In this document: one piece after another, positions 7,222-11,725 of the stretch
How positions within the stretch are numbered: the first letter of the stretch is position 1
How the letters are laid out: every line of letters begins with the position of its first letter
Source of the DNA: Anaerolineae bacterium
Lineage (GTDB): Bacteria; Chloroflexota; Anaerolineae; B4-G1; SLSP01
Reading direction: 5' to 3'
NCBI GenBank assembly: GCA_016934645.1
Contig: JAFGSL010000258.1
Coordinates: 1 to 11,725 of the forward strand
Length of the DNA stretch: 11,725 nt
Translations under genes and position numbers: made by a program
The notes under the pieces: model-generated
Databases searched by the model: none
What the model saw: the letters and a program-made list of their open reading frames with translations, nothing else
What the model was told of the DNA's origin: nothing

Positions 7222-8217
7222 TCACACGGGTGAACCTGGGAGCGCCGGGGCGGAGTCCGCTTTTTCATACTCCTGCGACGACGCAGAAATGGTGCCAAGC
7301 AAAGATTCAACAATAAAAGGAGGACGGTTTCGCGTAGCTTCAAAACTGCGCCAGAGATATTCACCGATCACACCCAGCATGATAAGCTGAGTCCCTGAAG
7401 TCAGCAACACAATAACGGTTAACGCAGTCCAACCGGGAACAGTGACCAGATTTAAGACGCGAAGCACGATAATTACCAGCGCATAAATACTCCCCCCTGC
7501 AGCTAAAAACAAGCCCAGCGCTGAAGAGAAGCGCAATGGAAGGTAAGAAAAGGCCGTGAAAGCATCGATCAGATATTTCAGCTTTTTGCCGAACGTCCAT
7601 CCAGATTTGCCATATGGACGGCTGACACGGTCATACATCACCGTACTATACTGGAATCCAGACCACAGAACCAGCCCAATCAAGTGCGCGTTCTTTTCGT
7701 CACACTGAAGCAAAACATCGGCGACCTGGCGATCAATAAGAAAGAATCCGACTCCCTGCGGGGATAAGCCCGGGAAAACAAGCTTCTTGAACAGCCAGTT
7801 GAAAATACCGGCAAAGAAACGGGTCACCAAAGGATCACCGCGACGGTCTTGCCGGACCGCCAGTACAACCTTATGACCCGCTTCCCAATGCGAGAGCATC
7901 TCCAGTAGCGTTTCCGGCGGTTCCTGCAAATCAGCAGAAATGAAACCCACACAATCTCCTGAGGAGTAGGTCATGCCAGCCAAAATGGCTATATTTGAGC
8001 CGAAATTGCGGCTGAGCTTGATCACCCGTACACGTGCATCTTTAGCTGCCAAACGTTCAAGTACAGCGACAGAGTCATCGCGAGAGCCATCATCGACGTA
8101 GACGAACTCAAAGTTATGTTCCGGCTTTGCCAGAGTCAACGCATTAAGCCGCTCGGCGAGTTGCGACAGACTCAGTGCGTTGTTATAGACCGGCACGATA
8201 ATAGAGACTAATGCCAT
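7222..8217 (-). CDS. GtrB/ArnC-like polyprenyl-phosphate glycosyltransferase (GT2)
   Basis: This 331-aa membrane-associated enzyme should move a sugar from a nucleotide donor to undecaprenyl (or related) phosphate, giving a lipid-linked donor for use outside the membrane. The GT-A domain has VSIIVPVYNN (4-13), YVDDGSRDDS (40-49), the LSRNFGSN turn (68-75) and GFISADLQEPPE (91-102). GVGFFLIDR (155-163) and RPYGKSGWTFGKKLKYLIDAF (200-220) match the GtrB/DPM1-type family. Two helices (about 231-254 and 265-287) and a polar C-terminal tail complete it, a normal length for GtrB. The first Asp of the usual DADLQ metal motif is Ser (S94). The start is firm: GAGGGGG lies 7 nt before the ATG. It is 53 nt after the aminotransferase and 49 nt before the GT-C-like gene, so the lipid-linked sugar probably feeds that protein. 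The sugar could be the amino sugar from the upstream aminotransferase pathway (inference). Confidence 0.92.
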   Translation of the reverse strand: MALVSIIVPVYNNALSLSQLAERLNALTLAKPEHNFEFVYVDDGSRDDSVAVLERLAAKDARVRVIKLSRNFGSNIAILAGMTYSSGDCVGFISADLQEPPETLLEMLSHWEAGHKVVLAVRQDRRGDPLVTRFFAGIFNWLFKKLVFPGLSPQGVGFFLIDRQVADVLLQCDEKNAHLIGLVLWSGFQYSTVMYDRVSRPYGKSGWTFGKKLKYLIDAFTAFSYLPLRFSSALGLFLAAGGSIYALVIIVLRVLNLVTVPGWTALTVIVLLTSGTQLIMLGVIGEYLWRSFEATRNRPPFIVESLLGTISASSQEYEKADSAPALPGSPV

Positions 8218-8270
8218 AACATTTCCCCCTCGCAGTACACACCTTTCAAACGCCCAAACACTAGGAGAGA

Positions 8271-9392
8271 TTACTTCAACGCACGAAGACTGGCCTTCAC
8301 AACAGCAATCACCCGGTCGATTTCACTCGGAGAAAGCTCCGCGAAACAGGGCAGTGTAAGCACTTCCGCAGAGGCACGTTCTGTCTCGGGGAGTGCACCT
8401 CGACTGTACCCCAAGTCAGCGCAACTTTCTTGAAGATGATCAGGGATTGGGTAGTGTACGTCACATCCAATTCCCTGTTCGACCAGCGCTTTCCGCAAGC
8501 CATCGCGTTTCGATGTACGAACAACGTAAAGATGATAGATCATCTCACCAATCCTGGAGAGAGCGGGCAGTTCCAACGGCTCAGATACCAGAGCAGCTTG
8601 GTAATGATCGGCAATCTGACGTCGAGCTTGATTCCATCCGTCCAGATAGGGCAATTTTGCGCGCAGGATTGCCGCCTGGATCTCATCCAGACGACTATTA
8701 CAGCCACCAGAAACACGTGAGTCATACTTGTGTACCCACCCATACTGGCGCAACCGCCGTGCTCGTTCTGCTACATCTACATTGCTGGTCACGATAGCAC
8801 CACCATCTCCAAGTGCCCCGAGGTTTTTGGTCGGATAGAAACTAAAACATCCCACGTCTCCCCAGCTACCAACGCGGCGTCCATCAACGATAGCCCCGTG
8901 CGCCTGAGCGCAATCTTCGATCAGGGCGATTCCATGTTTATAAGCACACGCCTTCACCCGGACAAGATCAGCCGCACGACCGTACAGGTGGGTAACAATC
9001 AGCGCACGCGTGTGCGGTGTAATGGCTGCATCAAGGGCGTCAGGGTCCATCGTCAAAGTGTGTGGATCAATCTCGGCAAAGACCGGGATTGCACCTATCG
9101 CGCGTATTGCGGTTGTACCGTACATACCCGCGTTCGCAACTGTGATGATATGATCCCCGGCGGCGATCCCTAACGCCCGAAGGCCGATTTCCAGAGCATC
9201 GGTCCCGTTGGCCAGACCAACGCAATGATCCGTCTGGCAATATTGTGCGAACTCGTGCTCGAAGGCTTCGACTTCCGGGCCAAGGATATACCATCCACTG
9301 CGCAAGACGCGCCTGACCGTGTCCTCCAACACAAGCTTGAGAGCCTGGTACTGGCGGCCCAGATCGTTCAAGGGAACGGACGTGTTATCCAT
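8271..9392 (-). CDS. DegT/DnrJ/EryC1/StrS family nucleotide-sugar aminotransferase
   Basis: This is a cytosolic PLP enzyme of 373 aa that converts a keto nucleotide sugar into an amino sugar, usually with glutamate as amino donor. The N-terminal VPLNDLGRQY and SGWYILGPEVEAFE are typical. ANGTDALE (61-68) binds the cofactor phosphate, IEDCAQAHGA (158-167) supplies the Asp for the pyridine nitrogen, and SFYPTKNLGALGDGGA (184-199) has the Schiff-base lysine K189. CNSRLDEIQAA and the C-terminal HYPIPDH loop are also in place. The protein looks complete and active and resembles 3-amino-3,6-dideoxyhexose transaminases (FdtB/QdtB/TylB type), though regiochemistry cannot be fixed from sequence alone. 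AGGAGG at 9404-9399 is 6 nt before the ATG at 9392; a TTG at 9395 is in frame but too close. It starts 17 nt after the DUF362 gene ends. No ketoisomerase, dehydratase or thymidylyltransferase lies within the window. Confidence 0.95.
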   Translation of the reverse strand: MDNTSVPLNDLGRQYQALKLVLEDTVRRVLRSGWYILGPEVEAFEHEFAQYCQTDHCVGLANGTDALEIGLRALGIAAGDHIITVANAGMYGTTAIRAIGAIPVFAEIDPHTLTMDPDALDAAITPHTRALIVTHLYGRAADLVRVKACAYKHGIALIEDCAQAHGAIVDGRRVGSWGDVGCFSFYPTKNLGALGDGGAIVTSNVDVAERARRLRQYGWVHKYDSRVSGGCNSRLDEIQAAILRAKLPYLDGWNQARRQIADHYQAALVSEPLELPALSRIGEMIYHLYVVRTSKRDGLRKALVEQGIGCDVHYPIPDHLQESCADLGYSRGALPETERASAEVLTLPCFAELSPSEIDRVIAVVKASLRALK

Positions 9393-9398
9393 CAAACC

Positions 9399-9404
9399 CC
9401 TCCT
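9399..9404 (-). promoter_or_regulatory. Strong Shine-Dalgarno (AGGAGG) of the aminotransferase
   Basis: A consensus AGGAGG fills most of the 17-nt gap after the DUF362 stop. Its spacing of 6 nt to the ATG at 9392, against 3 nt to the in-frame TTG at 9395, selects the ATG. Confidence 0.75.
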
Positions 9405-9409
9405 CGTGA

Positions 9410-10777
9410 TTACAACTCAACTTTGAGATATTCGATCTGCTGGTATCCACTTCCCCAGGGATCTCCCTGTTCGTAAATCCCCAAGCCACTCGCAGCAGCG
9501 CAGACAAGATAATCGTCGTACGCGTCGAACATCCAGGTTTCCGCACTGAGCAAATCACACATCACGCAATCGATAGCAACCGGATCAGCGGAGAACAACA
9601 AACTGTTCGCGGCCGCATTTCCGAAGGTACTCCAGCGCTGTGGTTTGCTGATGTTGTTTTCCCAGTTACCGAAAAGTCCGTCCCCGATGGTCAGCACTGT
9701 TTTACCCCCAATATGCGCGTTCTGATAGATGTCGACCAACGGATTATAATCCGTCCCTCCATTGTGGGCGCCATCGTTGGCAATCCACTCGTGAAGCGGT
9801 TCGCAATCGTCGATAGAGCCGAAATGGTTCTTGAAACCCAGTGTGACGCCCATCACGTGCTTTTTCATAATGGGGATATTGATCAGGTACGAGGCATTGA
9901 TAAGCACGTCGGTCACACGAGTGTTAGGAGGTGTCGAGATATTGGAAGGATTGTGCCAGACAACAGCACCCGTAGGATCGGTGCTGTCGTATCCCGCCGT
10001 TTCGCTACAGCCCCCGTCAAAGAAACGAATACCGGGATAGAGACCGCCATCCTTGAACCGCTGAGGGATCTGCCGTGATTCCCCCGCCGTAGTAGCATCG
10101 AAAACCCACAGATCACTGGCATCAAAATTCGAGTAGGCCTGAAAAAGTCCATGGGCCACCGCGTTGATAGGATGAACCAAGGCATCAATGGCGAGTTCCC
10201 AGTCTTCGCAGTTCGTCAAGCATTTGTCGCACCACCAGGTGTTGTTGAAGTTAACCTTGATCGCAATGCCTTTACCGGGCACATAGTTAGACACCAATGT
10301 CTGCCAGGCCTGCACGACGGATGCGGTTCCAGTGAGATCCATCACGCCACGATCGACCATAGCATTCACTGTATCCTGATCCACATAGTTCCCGTAATAT
10401 GCATTCCCGTAGTCCCAATAGGTGGCATCACTGCTGTGGATATGAACAACCCGAGGTCCCGTAGGTGGCGGAATCGGTGTCCCCGGCGTAGGTGTAGGAG
10501 TGGCAGTAGGCGTCGATGTCGGAGTCATCGTTGGTGTTGAGGTAGAGGTCGGCGTGAATGTAGGTAGTATCGCAGAGGGCGGCGTGTTGGTAGGCGTAGG
10601 AATCACGGCACTCGCACCCTCATCACTAGCGACTAGGGGAAGATACGCGCGCGGTTCAAGGTCATCAGCGGCACGCCCCACCGACGGCGTACATCCCGTC
10701 AGTGTACCTAGCCCCAACTTGGCCGCAACCATCCCCAGGCCAGCTAAAAATTGTCGTCGCGAGATTCGTTTAGTCAT
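9410..10777 (-). CDS. Tat-exported DUF362-domain lipoprotein
   Basis: This 455-aa protein should leave the cytoplasm folded and be lipid-anchored. The N-terminus has a twin-arginine motif SRRQFLA (6-12), a weakly hydrophobic stretch and a lipobox LTGC (C29). YLPLV (45-49) and a Pro-Thr linker (about 59-106) then lead to the globular part. From about 108 the sequence fits DUF362 (PF04015): GIAIKVNFNNTW (170-181), the KKHVMGVTLGFKNHFG core (305-320), TVLTIGDGLFG (360-370) and SADPVAIDCVMCDLL (396-410). Cysteines cluster at C183, C186, C190 and at C404, C407, which with Tat export hints at a metal or Fe-S site (inference). DUF362 has no settled biochemical role; some members are fused to ferredoxin domains, which this one lacks. 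The start is firm (GAGGGGG just upstream of the ATG). It is 62 nt after the SGNH gene and 17 nt before the aminotransferase. Its job in a glycan cluster is unknown. Confidence 0.88.
   Translation of the reverse strand: MTKRISRRQFLAGLGMVAAKLGLGTLTGCTPSVGRAADDLEPRAYLPLVASDEGASAVIPTPTNTPPSAILPTFTPTSTSTPTMTPTSTPTATPTPTPGTPIPPPTGPRVVHIHSSDATYWDYGNAYYGNYVDQDTVNAMVDRGVMDLTGTASVVQAWQTLVSNYVPGKGIAIKVNFNNTWWCDKCLTNCEDWELAIDALVHPINAVAHGLFQAYSNFDASDLWVFDATTAGESRQIPQRFKDGGLYPGIRFFDGGCSETAGYDSTDPTGAVVWHNPSNISTPPNTRVTDVLINASYLINIPIMKKHVMGVTLGFKNHFGSIDDCEPLHEWIANDGAHNGGTDYNPLVDIYQNAHIGGKTVLTIGDGLFGNWENNISKPQRWSTFGNAAANSLLFSADPVAIDCVMCDLLSAETWMFDAYDDYLVCAAASGLGIYEQGDPWGSGYQQIEYLKVEL
10460..10603 (-). repeat. 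Low-complexity Pro-Thr linker region
   Basis: Degenerate repeats encode the TPT/TPTS linker of the DUF362 lipoprotein (residues about 59-106). On the opposite strand the same bases read as a GT-rich tract. Such linkers separate a membrane anchor from an extracellular domain, may be O-glycosylated, and are prone to length change by slippage. Confidence 0.8.
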
Positions 10778-10839
10778 TTCTTACCCCCTCATTTTCGCAA
10801 AATGACGTATTGGCAGCCCGCTCTTGATATGTTACGGTG
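10778..10839. other. 62 nt gap with inverted repeat ahead of the DUF362 start
   Basis: The spacer between the SGNH-like gene and the DUF362 gene holds the DUF362 ribosome-binding site (GAGGGGG, about 10790-10784). It also holds a perfect 7-bp inverted repeat immediately upstream of that site. No clear promoter hexamers were seen. Confidence 0.5.
10789..10805. repeat. Perfect 7-bp inverted repeat overlapping the edge of a ribosome-binding site
   Basis: TCATTTT and AAAATGA flank a 3-nt loop, and the distal arm runs into the GAGGGGG of the DUF362 gene. The stem is A/T-rich and only moderately stable. It could shield the ribosome-binding site in RNA or bind a regulator as DNA; chance is also possible. 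It lacks the GC stem plus U-run of a terminator. Confidence 0.4.
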
Positions 10840-11725
10840 TTATGGTCGCGTAGTTCCAATCTCCCGATAGTTCACCGCAGCATCCATCACAGCTTTCGCA
10901 AAGATCGGCCCCACTGTCGTATTGGCTACCTGGTTCGGATGCGAATCCTCCCCTTCCGGTCTGTATTCCGCCTTGAGCATATTGGCCTCCGGCGATGCCG
11001 GATCATCTTCGGCCAAGTAGCCGAAGAAATCAAACGCATAGACATTTGGATGTCCACTCAAGTACTCATCTGAGGTTAACCAATCGGCAAAAGCCCGCGC
11101 ACGCGCAGCCGCCTCAAGTGTCGTCGCAGCCGGATTCAACGGCGGGGGGGACATCACGACAAAAATCCTGTCTATATGAGCATCCATCACGTCGCGTATC
11201 CCCAGATACCAAGCCTTGTACTGTTCCAATTGCTCATCACTAGTGATATTGCTCGCCGGGAAGCAGGACTTAAAGACGATGACTTCGTGTTGGAGCAATC
11301 CACTCAGCGGATTGAGTGGCAATGCGTAGTCCCGCTGGGCAAAGATGTCAGCCAGACCATCAGGATCGGTATTGTCGTCTGGAATCCGATAGCTGTAACC
11401 AGTCTCGCTGCCATCCGGCCTTCTAAGCCCAGGAAAATTATAGTCATGGTCCCAAAAATCGAAGCCGGCCTCAGTGAAAAGCTCACGGACATCACCTTGT
11501 TCGATCAGGTTTCTACCTGTCGAGTGATGAAGGAAAATGACGTTGGTATATTCACCATAGTTTTTCGCCTTGATCGAACTGCTATCAAAAATAGCAAGCC
11601 CCAGATGTTTGATGCGCCAGAGTCCAAAACCAAGGCCTCGCCCGGACAACAAGCGGAACCCTTGCTGCACGGCGAGCATCAAGATCACGGTCACGATCAG
11701 AGCAATCGCCACGACGCGAATTGTC
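10840..11725 (-). CDS. Membrane-anchored SGNH-hydrolase-like protein (5' end cut by window)
   Basis: This protein of at least 290 aa has a single N-terminal hydrophobic helix (LIVTVILMLAV) and an extracytoplasmic domain. Numbering from the GTG at 11712, NVIFLHHSTGRNL (57-69) follows the first strand of an alpha/beta fold with a candidate nucleophile S64. IVFKSCFPASNI (145-156) sits where SGNH enzymes have their block-III Asn, FVVMSPPP (184-191) is a later strand, and GEDSHPN (254-260) offers an acid and H258 like the C-terminal Asp/His block. This suggests an SGNH/GDSL-like esterase or acyltransferase on sugars, but HHSTG is not the classical GDS, so activity is unproven. The frame stays open to the window edge and the GTG lacks a ribosome-binding site, so the true start is probably outside. 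It is the first visible gene of the cluster, 62 nt ahead of DUF362. It may trim or transfer O-acyl groups, balancing the acyltransferase at 4238-5323 (inference). Confidence 0.7.
   Translation of the reverse strand, partial: TIRVVAIALIVTVILMLAVQQGFRLLSGRGLGFGLWRIKHLGLAIFDSSSIKAKNYGEYTNVIFLHHSTGRNLIEQGDVRELFTEAGFDFWDHDYNFPGLRRPDGSETGYSYRIPDDNTDPDGLADIFAQRDYALPLNPLSGLLQHEVIVFKSCFPASNITSDEQLEQYKAWYLGIRDVMDAHIDRIFVVMSPPPLNPAATTLEAAARARAFADWLTSDEYLSGHPNVYAFDFFGYLAEDDPASPEANMLKAEYRPEGEDSHPNQVANTTVGPIFAKAVMDAAVNYREIGTTRP

Noticed and set aside
7250..7265. Plus-strand GCGGAGTCCGC followed by TTTTT, terminator-like
   Set aside because: The stem has an impossible one-base loop (only 4 bp with a 3-base loop), it lies inside the GtrB-like coding region, and no plus-strand gene precedes it.
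7173..7364. 64-residue N-terminal extension of the GT-C-like protein
   Set aside because: Most of it overlaps the GtrB-like gene in another frame, and a Shine-Dalgarno supports a start at 7172.
10500..10805. Plus-strand Val/Gly-rich open frame
   Set aside because: It is the complement of the Pro-Thr linker of the DUF362 lipoprotein; its repetitive VGV composition is a by-product.
1..11725. CRISPR array, insertion sequence, tRNA or phage genes
   Set aside because: No regularly spaced direct repeats, transposase motifs, cloverleaf sequences or phage-like products were seen; all the coding DNA fits one glycan cluster.

Overview
The window is one long unidirectional gene cluster on the minus strand (read from 11725 down to 1) that encodes cell-surface glycan machinery. 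Nine genes are complete or nearly so, and a tenth enters at the left edge. The likely host is a member of the Chloroflexota (Anaerolineae/Caldilineae/Chloroflexia type). This rests on style rather than a marker gene: a secreted lipoprotein carries a Pro-Thr linker of the TPTxTPT kind preceded by a YLPLV motif, a combination I associate with extracellular proteins of that phylum. Base composition looks balanced, ribosome-binding sites are strong GAGGGGG/GAGGAGG types, and some starts appear to be TTG or GTG. No rRNA, tRNA, mobile element or CRISPR array is visible.

Layout in transcription order: (1) a membrane-anchored SGNH-hydrolase-like protein, cut by the right edge (10840-11725); (2) a Tat-exported DUF362 lipoprotein (9410-10777); (3) a PLP-dependent sugar aminotransferase of the DegT/DnrJ/EryC1/StrS family (8271-9392); (4) a GtrB/ArnC-like polyprenyl-phosphate GT2 glycosyltransferase with two C-terminal membrane helices (7222-8217); (5) a polytopic membrane protein with about 12 helices, probably a GT-C type glycosyltransferase (5340-7172); (6) an acyltransferase-3 family membrane O-acyltransferase (4238-5323); (7) a GT2 glycosyltransferase with a TPR-like tail (2989-4236); (8) a beta-propeller/sialidase-like protein with a hydrophobic segment at each end (1487-2965); (9) a second GT2 with a TPR-like tail (289-1485); (10) the N-terminus of a GT4-type glycosyltransferase (202 down to 1), recognised by translating the minus strand at the left edge.

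Spacing is tight: gaps are 1 to 62 nt throughout, two are a single nucleotide (stop-N-ATG), and only the 86 nt gap before the last gene is longer. This suggests one operon or a few overlapping transcripts. A coherent working model (inference) is that the aminotransferase makes a nucleotide amino sugar, the GtrB-like enzyme transfers a sugar to a polyprenyl phosphate, the adjacent GT-C protein uses that lipid-linked donor outside the membrane, the soluble GT2/GT4 enzymes extend the glycan, and the acyltransferase plus the SGNH protein add and remove or transfer acyl groups. The DUF362 lipoprotein and the anchored propeller would act outside the membrane; their substrates cannot be read from the sequence.

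The less ordinary parts are the DUF362 Tat lipoprotein with clustered cysteines inside a glycan operon, the double-anchored seven-repeat propeller between two GT2-TPR fusions, and a GtrB-like enzyme with SAD in place of the usual DAD motif. I did not find a convincing wholly new system; the cluster looks like a divergent exopolysaccharide or cell-wall-glycan locus with some poorly characterised accessory proteins.
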